The notes under the pieces are model-generated. The model saw only the letters and a list, made by a program, of their open reading frames with translations, was not told the DNA's origin and did not search any database. From Cricetomys ansorgei (Eukaryota > Chordata > Mammalia > Rodentia > Nesomyidae), in NCBI GenBank assembly GCA_026225945.1, contig JAMJFZ010001074.1, forward strand, positions 2,131,501 to 2,195,500: DNA of 64,000 bases, in the 5' to 3' direction. Below are positions 22,090-33,117 of this stretch, piece after piece. Both the position numbers and the translations under genes were made by a program. How positions within the stretch are numbered: the stretch's first letter is position 1; every line of letters begins with the position of its first letter.

Positions 22090-22550
22090 ATTCTGTGAAT
22101 ATAAAGGCAAGCAATGTACGTTGTGCCCCAAAGGAGCTTCTAGTCAACGTGATGAATTAAGAGGTACACTCAGATGACCAAGTTGCAAGCAAATTGTCAC
22201 ATGTAGTTGTAGCAGAGCTGAGAACAGAGCTCTGGGACAGTTTGGGAGGGCCTCAGAGATGCGAATGATAATGTTGGAGGAAGACCTTGAGGACCAAACT
22301 AATTATTAGCAGGCTGGTTGTCATGTGACGCACACGTCAAGGAGGCTACAGTTTTCCGAGTGCTGAGAAGGGAAAGGTATAAGAAACACAGCTGAGACAC
22401 CAATGGTCCAGTTGGTCAAGGAAGAACATTCATGAAGAGGGATGTGGGCAATAATGTTGAGGAAGTAAGCCCTGGCAAGCATTGTAGAGACAGGAATAGC
22501 AACTCTGCCTGACCCTGTCACATGACTGAGCCCAGAAAACTGAAGGACTT
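22090..22550 (-). mobile_element. Possible L2 fragment, minus strand
   Basis: AAAGGAGCTTCTAGTCAACG, then ACAGTTTGGGAGGGCCTCAG, fits the order of phrases in reverse L2 copies but is highly diverged. Confidence 0.4.
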
Positions 22551-22619
22551 GAATACTTTGAGGCTAAATATTAGCATTATTATTCTTATCAAATCTAAAT
22601 TAGGCCTACTAGATTTCTG

Positions 22620-23085
22620 TTGGTCTTTTTAGCCACAGATTTAGTGCCTGAAACAACACAAGACATGTTTGTCATCCTATAGTTCTGGGGTTACAAGTCT
22701 GGCATGAATCTCGGTGGTTAAAGTCAAGATGTCAGCAAGACTGCTTTCTCCAGAGGCTTGATTGAGAAAGTCCTTTATCTTCTCTGAAATCTAGAGGCTA
22801 CCTACATTCCTGAGTTCACGGCTCCCACAATCCAGCTTCACAGCAGCAACAGTAAGTAGAGTCATCTCACACCCCAATTGTCCCGGCCTCTGTTTTTGAT
22901 TCCCTCTTCAGTTTGAAGGACCCGTGTAATTACACCAACACTGGATAACCAAGGAGATTCTCCCTGTTTGTTAATTAGTTATCATAATCCTTCTCTGTAA
23001 ATCACACAGTCACGGGTTCTTGTGATTATAACATGGGCACATCTGGGGGAACCCTTATTCTGCCTATTATTTAGACCTACCAGTC
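22620..23085 (+). mobile_element. MLT1-type MaLR LTR, plus strand
   Basis: Order of phrases fits MLT1: CTATAGTTCTGGGGTTACAA, GTCAGCAAGACTGCTTTCTC, CAGCTTCACAGCAGCAAC, ACTGGATAACCAAGGAGATT, AACATGGGCACATCTGGGGG and CTTATTCTGCCTATTA. Old and without internal genes. Confidence 0.6.
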
Positions 23086-23574
23086 AGTATCTTCCTTGAT
23101 ATTCAAACATCCCTTATTTCCTAGCATGGGCAAATTGCCTTGTCGTTTATTCTTCAAGTGCCCTTCGTGCCCAGTGCTGTGTATATCAGAGACTTCAAGT
23201 GAAGACTGTATAATGTAAGAAGTGTTTACACTCAAAGGCTGTGCATCTTCCTTTCTAAAGGATTCAGTCCAGGGGAGTTTTGTCTTAGCTAGTGTTCTCC
23301 TCCAATCTCCCTGCTCACTCCATTTCCTGAAAATGAGCTGGCAGACATCCTTCCTCTCTTTATCTTTACTTGAAAAGGAAATTTCCTGATACATTATTAT
23401 TTAGCGCAATTTGGCTTGTTTTGCTTTAACCTTTCCTCTCCAGAAATATATCCTGTGCCTCAAAAGATCCATTAGCTTCTTGAGACAAACTCAGAATCTA
23501 CTTGAATTCTTTTTAATAGTTCATCTTCTCCCTGCGTGCTATCAGAGAAGGCCTTAATTCCAGTTTCATTATAC
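23086..23574. other. Intergenic sequence, no gene seen
   Basis: Unique sequence. A 105-codon minus-strand frame (23077-23394) has no recognisable domain. Confidence 0.45.
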
Positions 23575-23676
23575 TTTTGAGGGAGTGTCTATGTAGCACA
23601 GGCTGGCCTCAAATAGGCCGTCTTCCTGTTTCTCCTTGGGAGTTAGAATTACAGGCACATGTTATCACACCTGGCT
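23575..23676 (-). mobile_element. B1/B4-like SINE fragment, minus strand
   Basis: TGTCTATGTAGCACAGGCTG, CCTGTTTCTCCTTGGGAGTT and ACAGGCACATGTTATCACAC are reverse-complement 7SL-derived phrases. Confidence 0.6.
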
Positions 23677-23749
23677 TTAATCCCAGACTTAGACCGTGCA
23701 TTCCCTTTCCACTCCAAGGATAACTTCCTCAAGTACAGGCCTAACTGGA

Positions 23750-23965
23750 AAGCAGTTTACATCTGGGATAGCAACTAGCCTGGGCACAGGAGTTCAGAGG
23801 AATCTGAAATTCCAGCTGGGTCTCAAATAACCTGATGTATTTGGGTGAGTCACCTCCTCAAAAAGGAGGTGACCCAAAAAGTCTTAAAGAGACTCAAAAA
23901 GTCTCTTATGCATGAAGTAGGAAAGGCGAATTAGGTGTTTTCTGAGTTCTAAAATTCACTTTACC
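23750..23965 (+). mobile_element. Diverged MIR carrying two hairpins
   Basis: CAGCTGGGTCTCAAATAACC...TTGGGTGAGTCACCTCCTCA follows the MIR core order. The stretch 23843-23907 has been reshaped into two inverted repeats with identical CAAAA loops (see findings). Confidence 0.4.
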
Positions 23966-24593
23966 ATTTCTGGATACAGAATGTAGCTTTTGGATAAGCC
24001 AGCTTTGAGTGACATGGGAGTATCCAGCGGCAGGCTAAAGAGAACATGGAAGTAAAGACATACTATTTAGTGCCTTGAGATCTCTGTTTATACTGTGATA
24101 GAGTCGCTACGTGTGGCTGGGGGACTTTAATTGACACAAACAGTAGTTGGGAGCAACCACGCATTAAACTTTAGGTCTACAGAGACTCCAACTGTGAGGT
24201 ATGGAGCCTCCCCCACCTACCCTCTCTCTCTCTCCTTTTGGAATAGGGTTTCACTGTGTAGCCCAAGATCCTTTATTGTTTAAAGGGGTATGGGAAGCAA
24301 GCTATGAAACTTTGAATGAAAAAAAAAAGGGACAAGAATTGATGTTTTAAGAAGGATTAATCTGACAGTTACGCACGAGAGGGACGGGCGGCCACAGTGG
24401 GGAAAGAGGCAGGAAAACCAATTAAAACACTTGTAAAAATTCAGGCGTAATAAAAATGTAACAGGATGCTGGATAGGTCTTTTCCTGCTGTCGGCAGGCT
24501 TCCGCTGCAGCGTCAGGGTTGAAGACAATGGGCAATAACAACCACGCATTCTGAAGTGCGTTGCTAAACACGTTCATGCATGACCTGATAGCT

Positions 24594-24634
24594 AGGGTTT
24601 TTTGTTTGTTTGTTTGTTTTTTGTTTTTGTTTTG
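24594..24634. repeat. T-rich (TTTG)n tract
   Basis: TTTG repeats and T-runs without a recognised SINE body. Confidence 0.8.
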
Positions 24635-24959
24635 ACTGCCCTCATTTTCTAGAAAAAAGTTAGAACAGCACCGAAGAGAACATGTGAAGAGGGAGGGCAT
24701 TAATGCTCCGTTCCCCTCTCGTTAAATGCTCCTGGACCCTAAGGAGCAGGAAGCTGGCTCTGACATGGGTGTGGGCAAGAGAGAAAGAACATCAGTGGGT
24801 TCCTTCAGAGGGTAGCAAGGAAGGGGGATGAATTTCCCTCTCGTAAGCCAATCCACATAAAAGGTATTTGGGTCCCATAGTCAAACCTGAATTAGAGAGA
24901 ATATTGCTTTCTTGGGAAAAGGTCATGCTGTTTGACATGTAAAGACATGACTTCACTTT

Positions 24960-25072
24960 GCATAATAGCTCAGGCTGGCCTAGACTTCACTGCGCAGCCA
25001 GACCTGCCTTGAACCTGTGATCCTCCTGCCTCTACCTCCTTTAGTGCTACAGGCAGAGAGCCACCTGCTGTA
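24960..25072 (-). mobile_element. Proto-B1/B4-like SINE fragment, minus strand
   Basis: CTCAGGCTGGCCTAGACTTC, GCCTTGAACCTGTGATCCTC and CTGCCTCTACCTCCTTTAGT are reverse 7SL-derived phrases. Confidence 0.6.
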
Positions 25073-25689
25073 TTTGACACCCTTGACAAGGTGGAGAGAT
25101 CTTAGAACCCACAGCTCTGCTCTGTGAAAGGAAATCTGGCAGCTGAATGGTTGTCATCAGGTGGAGCTCATTAGAGAGATGCAGAAACTACCATGAAAGA
25201 GGCCCAGGAAACAGTAGCTGGCTTCTTCTCTAGCTCATCTACCTCATGGCCAGCAGCATCTCATGTCTGCTCTTGACCCTCAGCCCCAGAGAAGCCAGAA
25301 GCAGCCAGCTGAGAAGGTGGGACAAAGTGCTTTAAGGGACAGGGTCTGTGAGGCTCCTTTCTGCATCCTCTTAGACTCTCTGGCCGTGCACACATAGGGA
25401 GGGATAGGGGAAGAGTATTGCCCTGAGATGAACGGAAGTTTTAATTTAAATTAGCCTAAACCTTGGAAATTCTGAAAACAAGGCTCTTGTTTAATATCCA
25501 AAAGTAACAACAGCAGCAGCAGCAATAACAGAAACCTCACACGGGAGAAACGTGAACTCAGAAAGAATGTTTTTGAGGGCGGTGGAATTTCAAAATGGAT
25601 GAAAACTATTTTCTGTTCGTAGCTCATAAAATCCAACTCCGATAATGAATTGATATGAAGGCAATAATAAACAACTATAATAACAGCAA
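25073..25689. other. Intergenic sequence, no gene seen
   Basis: Unique DNA with a short CAG-rich run (AACAGCAGCAGCAGCAATAAC) near 25508-25528. No exon supported. Confidence 0.45.
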
Positions 25690-25965
25690 TAATAATAACC
25701 GTTTGTTGAGTACTTACACTTATGCCAGACTCTGTTGGGTGCTGAAGATGCATTATTTTATTTAATCCCTACAGGAACTCCATAAGGTAGATACTATTAA
25801 ATGAGATTGCGTGCACTCAAAGTAGCATGGCCATTGGCCATAAGGTGGATGATATTAAATTTAATCTCATTTAATAGATTTGAAACTGAAGCTCAGAGAC
25901 GTTAAGTAATCTGTTACACCGTATACTTAATAAGCAGCTAATTTCAGACCCTATATAACCCTATT
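25690..25965 (-). mobile_element. MIR-family copy, minus strand, with internal duplication
   Basis: TTTGTTGAGTACTTACACTT, GCATTATTTTATTTAATCCC, CATAAGGTAGATACTATTA and GAAACTGAAGCTCAGAGACG TTAAGTAA are reverse MIR phrases. A 23-bp segment is repeated 58 bp apart and makes a 15-bp inverted repeat with its flank. Confidence 0.65.
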
Positions 25966-26836
25966 TGAGGCTGGAATAGAATGGCAGTGATAACAGAGGA
26001 AGGAAGCAAGGAATAAGCAAATGAATTTCTGTACCATTCTGACCCCAGCGTGTGTGAAACGACGGAGAAAAGTGATGGCAGAATCTATGGATGCTGACTG
26101 CACCCCGACTAGGGAACCCACAGATGGCATTTGTTGCTGTGTATCATACTAATCAATAAGTATCGTGAATAATTTAATTTTGGTGATTTTGTTTTGTTGC
26201 CTTTTAATGAACCGCTCCCTGCTTGTTTTGAACTCAGCCCTCTGGAATATAAACAACATATTAATTTGTCATCCATGACATATGAATGTCCTACAATAGG
26301 GCATTTACCCAAAATAACAGAGTTTGGGTTTAATGTCTTGATGATGGAGGTACTTAGCACAGACTTAAATTCAAGCAAAACTTCTAATAACGTTGACACT
26401 GAGGACTCCCTGGAGAAAGAATCTTATTCTGTCCATCACTGTGTTGTGACATACGCGCTCACCCACACGGGATCTGATGTATCAGCGCTTCTTACCTCCG
26501 CATTGAGAGACCGCTAGGCTCCAGGCACTAAGCTCAGTACTACGCTTACGGTGTGTGTTCACAGTTACCACTCCCCTCCCGCCATGGAAACAGAATTCTG
26601 TAGCTTTGCTTCCCGGCTCTCTGAGAAGAATCAGACTTTTGGGGGGTACAGAGTGAGAGACAAGTGGCCAGCGGGACTGGCTACTGAGATGGGAGAAAGG
26701 AGGAAGAGGGAAGAATAGGCAGATGTGTGGCTGTTCCTGCCTCTGGAAGTCAATGTATTAGAGAGGACAAACCCAAGTGAGGGATATGATCACCTGGGGC
26801 AGTGTCTAGCTTCCGAGACTTCTGTGAGAATGCCCC
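25966..26836. other. Intergenic sequence with AT-rich candidate element
   Basis: 26130-26420 is AT-rich non-repeat sequence with AATAATTTAATTTTGG and AACATATTAATTTGTC homeodomain-like sites and open frames on both strands (107 and 96 codons). No family match; an enhancer candidate is more likely than an exon. Confidence 0.3.
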
Positions 26837-27384
26837 TGTCGTGGTGTGAGTGAGAAGTGTCCCCAAAGGCTCTTGTGTTTGAGCACTAGGTCCCCATCGG
26901 GTGGCACTGTTTTCTCCTGTGTTTGAGCACTAGGTCCCCATCGGGTGGCACTGTTTTCTCCTGTGTTTGAACACTAGGTCCCCATCGGGTGGCACTGTTT
27001 TCTCCTGTGTTTGAGCATTTGGTCCCCATCGGGTGGCACTGTTTGGGGAGGCTGTGGACCCTGTGGAGGTAGAGCGTGGCCTCTGTGGAGGAGGTGGGTC
27101 CCTGTGGACTAGCCTTGCGGCTTATAGCACAGACTTTCTTCCAACCTGGTCTCTCTCCGCTTCCTTGTCTGCTAAGACATGAACAAGCTGCAGTTGACAC
27201 AGTAAGTGAGCTACCCTGCAAGATTTCCTTTCCACCAAGGTGACTGTCCTTTCACCTCAAGATGGGAGCCAATAAATCTTCTTCTCTCAAGTTATTATTA
27301 TTTCTCTTGCTATTTCATTATTTTTTATTACTATTTTATATCACCAGGTGTCTGGTCACAGTGATGAATAAAATAACTAACACA
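26837..27384 (+). mobile_element. MaLR-type LTR with internal tandem expansion
   Basis: Starts TGTCGTGGTGTGAGTGAGAA and ends AAAATAACTAACACA, with GGTGGCACTGTTTGGGGAGG, CAATAAATCTTCTTCT and GTGTCTGGTCACAGTGATGA in MaLR order. The flanks do not form a clear target duplication. The 44-bp repeat at 26875-27044 lengthens it beyond a normal copy. Confidence 0.7.
26875..27044. repeat. 44-bp tandem repeat, about 3.9 copies
   Basis: Unit starts are 26875, 26919, 26963 and 27007; the last copy is 38 bp. Copies 1 and 2 are identical, copy 3 differs at one base and copy 4 at two. The minus-strand frame 26886-27221 simply translates these units. Confidence 0.95.
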
Positions 27385-28540
27385 GGACCGAGTAGGTACT
27401 AATTTAAAATGTGCTGACTGTATAAGCATTATTGTTTTAAAATTCTAGGTGAAGAAAGATCAGTAAAGCAGATACGTCACGTTTTCAGGGTTTCCTAGCC
27501 CCGAATCCGCTTCTTTCCAGCCCGAAGCCTCTCTCTCCGCAGTGCCACACTATGGGCCCACAACCATCTGTCGAGCAGGGCTGAGTCAAAGAGCTTCCCT
27601 CGTGAGGAACCTCTATTTATGCGGATGTCACACACAAATGGGAAAGGCCTACTTCTGCTATTTGATTCAGAAGAGCAACAGCTTAAGCACCAACCCAGAG
27701 AACAGACCTACCTGCTGTACTAAGCTTGCCTGTGGGCTCCACGGCTCATCATGAAGTCCTATTACACTAACCCCACAAAACGGCAATGTTTTCCATAGAA
27801 GGTTCAGCTAGAACCTTTGCCGAAATCGCTCTGTGGCCAATCATCATGAAATCAACGCTGTGACGAGCTTGCTGCCTGATACCCAGAAGTGAAGAGGAAA
27901 AGGGTTCTCTAAACCTCTAACCAAGTTACCGTAGACCTTTCAATAACAAACAAAAATACATGTACTCGTTTTGGTTAATTCTCATTTTAAATGGCTTGAT
28001 GTTTTCATTCTCTATTGCCATAGAAACCATTATAAAGCTCCTTACAAATGCTTCAGAAACAGAGCCACCTGTCTAGTAGTACAACGGGCTTCCAAGGAAA
28101 TAGATGGTACTGGACAGACAGTAACTTGATCCGTGAGAGGAAAGGTCTCTGCTTCCAGTTACTATGGGTTACTATGGCTGAGCTGAACAGATAAGGAGAA
28201 CACGAGCCAGCAGAAGTTTGAAGAGATTTGAGCATAGTGTACAGATACCATTTCTGAAAGTTGGATGAAGTTTCTCTCTCTTTGAGGGAACGTTCCAAGG
28301 AGGTGTTAACAGCAGAGTGATGTCATCTGTATTTAGAGAGTACATGTACAGCGCCATAATGGACCAGACAGGAATTGTACAAAAATGATTTGAAAAAAAA
28401 AAAAGAGCCAGTTTGCTATGCCAAAATCCAAAGTGTTCTTCTTCAAGGTGAATCATATTCGATTCCAAAATGTCAAGTAGATTTAGTCATTTTAATCTTT
28501 TTTTATTAGATTAAAACTTGATACATTTATAAAAAGCTCC
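27385..28540. other. Intergenic sequence with candidate element
   Basis: 27780-28045 retains CpGs, a CCAAT (GGCCAATCATC), a perfect inverted repeat AAGGTTC-AGCTA-GAACCTT (27799-27817) and TTGCCATAGAAACC resembling an X-box. The rest is unremarkable; an A-run lies near 28393. Confidence 0.3.
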
Positions 28541-28740
28541 GGGAAGTGGAACATAGGCTTCACCGCGAAGCAACTGTGTGACATCGGGCATACTGCTAAG
28601 TCTCTCTAAGTCTCCAAACTGAGGGTCGTATTTCCACTTACGAAAGGGTTAAGTAAAGTAACCCTACAGAGCACTAATCACAGTCCTTAACACTTAGTAC
28701 TTAACACAGTCCTGAACACTAAGAAAGGGTCACGTTCGAA
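28541..28740 (+). mobile_element. MIR SINE, plus strand, diverged
   Basis: GAAGCAACTGTGTGACATCG, CTAAGTCTCTCTAAGTCTCC and GTTAAGTAAAGTAACCCTAC follow the MIR core in order. Confidence 0.6.
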
Positions 28741-29609
28741 GTTACTAGTCATCAAACGCAATGTTAAATACTAACAACTGACAGTAAGTTTGCTGAAGTC
28801 AGTAACACGTATTGCTAATTTTTCTGTTGTCTCTTTTCCTTGAACCTGTAGACAATATCTGATCTTAAATAATTGAAAAGAGTATGGGAACAAACATAGA
28901 TCTGAAAGGCAGAGTCGATGCAGTTTCTGCATAGCTCTGACCTTTCTGGTATTGGTGACTCTGGAAGTTTCAGTGCCATAGGCATCTTTGCTGTATTTTC
29001 TCCTGAAGCTTGAAAAGAAAGCCTGTTTTCATAAGACCTTGGGCCTGATTTCCAGTGGGAAAAAAGTGCTAAGAAATTTGGCTTCGTTTCCAAGTATCTT
29101 TGCACTTTTCCCAATTGCACAGAACCTCCGAGCTTCTCCCAGATTACCTCGTTTCAATGACATCGAATCTTTCAAAGAGAATGTAATAATTCCACAGAGA
29201 ACTTAGCATTTCTGACAGCCTACCTCCCACTGTCCTAGTGCTTTATAAATTATGCTGCCTCTGAATGTGAGCCGGGCAGTACCATTTTCCTGGCCCCTCG
29301 TGATTCATGGTTTTCCTTAACTATGTCAGTGCCTCGTCAGCAAAGCTGCTGCTTTTGAACAGACTGTGATGTGATCTGCTTCTTGTAGGGCAGCTTGCAA
29401 AAATATGTAGTGGCTCTTATACACTGATTTTTCTTTTTTCTTTTTGCCACATCGAGGTAATGAGTAGCTACTATTCACTGTAGAAATCACATCCAATTCA
29501 GAAAACATTACCATTTAATTAACAATCTGTTCTCTGCAATACACTGTGACCTGAGAGACCACTCTAATGACAATGTGCTGTTATCATTAAAATTAACTAA
29601 CAAACCAAA

Positions 29610-29653
<44 letters not shown>

Positions 29654-30989
29654 GGTACTAGTCAGGTCAGATATGCAATGAACATAATTAAAAGAAAGTG
29701 AAACTAAAAACAAGTGCCAGACCAAAGGAACAGCACAGCCCAGGAGACTACCATGATAGCTTCCCCCGCTTCTGACTGCAAAAGTGGTTTCCCTTGGTCC
29801 CCAGCTCCCCTGGAGATCCCATCTCAAGCCCTAGAGCTCAAGACTGGGGAGCCGACCTAGGTGATTTAGAAATGGAGGTTCAAAGCAAAGAAAGATAACG
29901 ACCATGTCCATCGCTTTCCAACTATAAACCAGACATTCTTAGGAATAACTTCTCTCTCCTCCCAGCACCTGGATCTTTGAAAAGTCTTCTGAGTTGCACA
30001 GGACTCTTGAGTTAGGGACCTTCGGTTCAGGGAGGTTGGGTGTTCACGTGGGGGCCTTTCCGGCATTCTTGCTGTGTGCTCAGAGAGGATTCTGTCATTA
30101 CTAACATGCTTTGGGCTTAAGGAATACAGGGGAATGCGAAAGAGTAAAAGATGCAAAACAACAAAAAATGTGTTTGGAGTGTGACTGGGGGAAATCATGC
30201 TTTTAAACAGGACTTTGGAAAGATGAGTGTTGACGAGCTGCTGAGTGAAGCCGGTGGCACAGAGAGAATGCCAAGTGAAACAGAAACCTGACTATGCACT
30301 GACAGCAGTGGCCACAAGGTCTCATCGCACCCCACCGGTTGCTCTTTGGGGGCTCTTTCAATGATTTGATGATTTACACAACAGGGGAAGGTTTTCAATG
30401 AGATGAGTCCCTGAGGAGAAGACTCTGCCTCTCATAGTGGTTGTGGATATGGAAGTTCTTAGTTATTTCCAACCTGGGGATGTCCAATTTCAGCAGCAGA
30501 TACCTTTCAAAGAAGAGTTGGGTTTGTTGTTGTAGGGTTTGTGTATCCTGTCTGTTCAGGATACCCCTGAGCTCCTACCCATCAGAAGTCAGAAACAGCC
30601 TCCTTGCTGTGGTCTTCCGAAACATCTTCGTTCATCAACTATCTCCTAAGGCTCAGATCGTCATGGAGCAATGCTGCTCCTCACACTAAGAAAAGTGTCC
30701 CTGGGACTGGATAGACCTTGATTTCTGTTCAAGCACTGGTGGAGTCCAGGATAGATTAATATTCCTCTATGTCCTGTTCTTAATGTTTAAACATGACCTG
30801 TAGAAGAAACTGTGAAATAAATTTAAATGGACTGAAAGATTAAAGGGTCTTCAAGTAGAGAGCACACAGATTCAGCATATCCTTCTAAGTCATGGGCTTC
30901 AATAAAGTCTTGTTTTCATTGTCTTTGGGGCTTTTATAATTCTGTGTACCTTATAGAAAGCTGATAATAATGTAAATCTTTTCTTTTTC
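28741..30989. other. Intergenic sequence, no gene seen
   Basis: Unique sequence apart from the AAAT microsatellite at 29607-29652. Open frames near 29866-30198 and 30441-30689 show no domain. Confidence 0.45.
29607..29652. repeat. (AAAT)n microsatellite
   Basis: About eleven uninterrupted AAAT units. Confidence 0.95.
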
Positions 30990-31164
30990 CTTTCACATTT
31001 TTAGTCTCCCTGTACAAGGCTAACCTTGAACTCAAAATCCTCCTGTATCAACCTCCTGATGTGCTGACTTGATAAGCATCTGATATCACCATGCTCAGCC
31101 CTCTTTGAACCCAAGACCTCATGAGAGCTAGGCAAGCACTCTACCACCGAGACATACCCCCAGC
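30990..31164 (-). mobile_element. B4-type SINE, minus strand
   Basis: GCTAACCTTGAACTCAAAAT CCTCCTG followed by CTAGGCAAGCACTCTACCAC and CATACCCCCAGCTC: a reverse B1 body joined to a reverse ID-like head. Confidence 0.75.
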
Positions 31165-31659
31165 TCAAAATGTAATATGGATAATAAAAATCCAAGTTAG
31201 ATCTGTTGGAATGCAATTGCTTTTTTGACTCTGGTTAGCATCGTGGTTTTGTACCTATTTTAAATACTGTCTGTAACGCGGGTTGACCGGAAAGCTGTGG
31301 GTTGACATGAGTTTCAACATTCTAGAATGCCATAGCACTTTTCCTATGAGCATTTTTCTTGACAACCAGTGTCAATATGTTCAGCGGGAGATACAAGCAT
31401 AGAAAAAAAAATAGAAGTATGTTTTCTAGATTTGCACTCCCCGGGTTATGCCTTGTTCTGCTACTTTTTAATCTAATTTTTTTGGCATATGTATGTGGTA
31501 TATGTCTGTGTGCATATACATGTTTATATGTGTGTGGGTACATGTGCATGTGGCCAAGGTTGACGATGAGTGTCTTCCTACAGTTCTCTATCTTATATAT
31601 TGAGCAGAGTGTCTCGTTGAACTTGTATTTGCCTCTTAGGTTAATCTAGCTAGTTTTCT
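31165..31659. other. Intergenic sequence, no gene seen
   Basis: Unique sequence with a degenerate TG/TA-rich stretch at 31488-31545. Confidence 0.45.
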
Positions 31660-31818
31660 GGGGTGTTGGGGGGTATTCCCCTGTCTCAGCCTTTACTTCT
31701 ACTTATGGAATATTGGGGTTACAGGTGTCTTGTCACACACATCTAGCTTTCTACATGGATCTTGGGACCCTAATGCTAGTTCTATGCTTTACCCCGCTGA
31801 GCCATCTTCCCAGACTTT
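31660..31818 (-). mobile_element. B4/B3-type SINE, minus strand, diverged
   Basis: GGGGTTACAGGTGTCTTGTC ACACACATCTAGC followed by GCTTTACCCCGCTGAGCCAT CTTCCCAG, a reverse-oriented composite SINE. Confidence 0.55.
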
Positions 31819-32999
31819 TGACTGGCTTCCTTCTTCCTCCTTGGGCACAATAAGACTGTCCCCATTTAGGAGCTAGAAGTCAGTCTCTAGTTCCCTACTC
31901 AGGAAGAGCCCTCGCAAGTCCCCTTCTCCTTTCCCTCCTGTATGTGGATGAGTCTACTAACATGTTAATAAAATGTTTCCTGACTACCAAGGACAAAGGG
32001 ATTTTCCTTGTTTGGGTGGTCCATTGTTTTCTTGCCAAAGGACTCCTCCTTCATCGTTACCCCAGCTCTGATTCCGCATCCACCATCTGCTCCACGTTCA
32101 TGGCTGCATGCTTCTTCTTTAACCGTTGAGGGTCAGGTCAGCAGCTGCAGGAGAAGCTGATTAGTTCCTCCCTTCTGTAGAGGCATTCCCCTGACTGCAC
32201 TGATCCTGGGCGGCTTGCTTTGCAGTCAGCTCACTCCACAGAGGAGAAACTCAGGCTCTCGGGGAGGCGGGCTGTTGTCTGGTCAAGGTGAGGTTGGGGC
32301 AGCGGACTAATTCATTCCTCTTGGCTCAGCCGTTAATTTTGCTTAAATAAGAACCGTCTGCAAATTTTTTTATTTGAAATCCACTGCCTGCCTGACACCT
32401 TGTGATGGCAAGATTCAAAGACAATTTTTATTGCTAAGTTATTAGTCCTTTGAAAGAAGGAAAATTTGGTGTTTAATATTTAACCAGTTGCTGTGTTCCC
32501 CAATTCTTTGATATCTGATTGCTAACTGTGTAACCATTTAAGGTCCATTTCTAGAGACTTTTCCAAACATTTGAAGCACTGCAGGAATTTCTTTGTAATG
32601 TTCCTTCATGAAAAATTGCCATTATTTCTTGCTACAGTGACCACTGCCAGCAGACAGGTTCATTAGGAAAGAAATAAAGGAACGCTTTATATTTGGATGC
32701 ATTGAAATTTGTCTATTATAGCAGACTGTTTTCTTGAGGACAGGAACAAATTCCTTTCATCTTTCAAACACAACCACTCCTTTAAATATTGGAAAATTTA
32801 ACAGAATTTAGTACAGAGAAATTACATTATCTCTAGACAAAGAAAATAACTCCCAGGATTCATTCTCATTCTCTCTCTCTCCTCTCTCTCTCTCTCTCCT
32901 TCCTTCCGTCTTTCTTTTCCTGACTCTTATTTTAAGTTTAGGAGTCATTGAAAAAGTGATATAAACATTCTATACGTTTTATTTATTTATCATTTATTT
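31819..32999. other. Intergenic sequence with AT-rich candidate element
   Basis: 32330-32800 is non-repeat AT-rich sequence. A (TC)n run lies at 32867-32918. No exon supported. Confidence 0.35.
32867..32918. repeat. (TC)n microsatellite
   Basis: Interrupted TC/CTTC repeat. Confidence 0.9.
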
Positions 33000-33117
33000 G
33001 AGACAACTCTGGCTGGCCTGGAAACTGCTGGGTCGACCAAGCTAACCTCAGACTTGTGATGATCCGCCCGATACAGTCTCTTGAATGCTGGGATTACAAG
33101 CATGCACCACCATGCCT
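33000..33117 (-). mobile_element. B1 SINE, minus strand, diverged
   Basis: CTGGCTGGCCTGGAAACTGC, TCTTGAATGCTGGGATTACA and GCATGCACCACCATGCC. Confidence 0.7.

Noticed and set aside
23849..23907. The paired hairpins as rho-independent terminators
   Set aside because: They are in rodent nuclear DNA, lack a following T-run and sit in a MIR-like copy.
26860..27060. The 44-bp repeats as a possible CRISPR array
   Set aside because: Units are contiguous with no unique spacers, lie in a mammalian LTR, and the genome is eukaryotic.
26886..27221. 111-codon minus-strand frame with repeated peptide
   Set aside because: The peptide repeat is the translation of the 44-bp DNA repeat inside an LTR.
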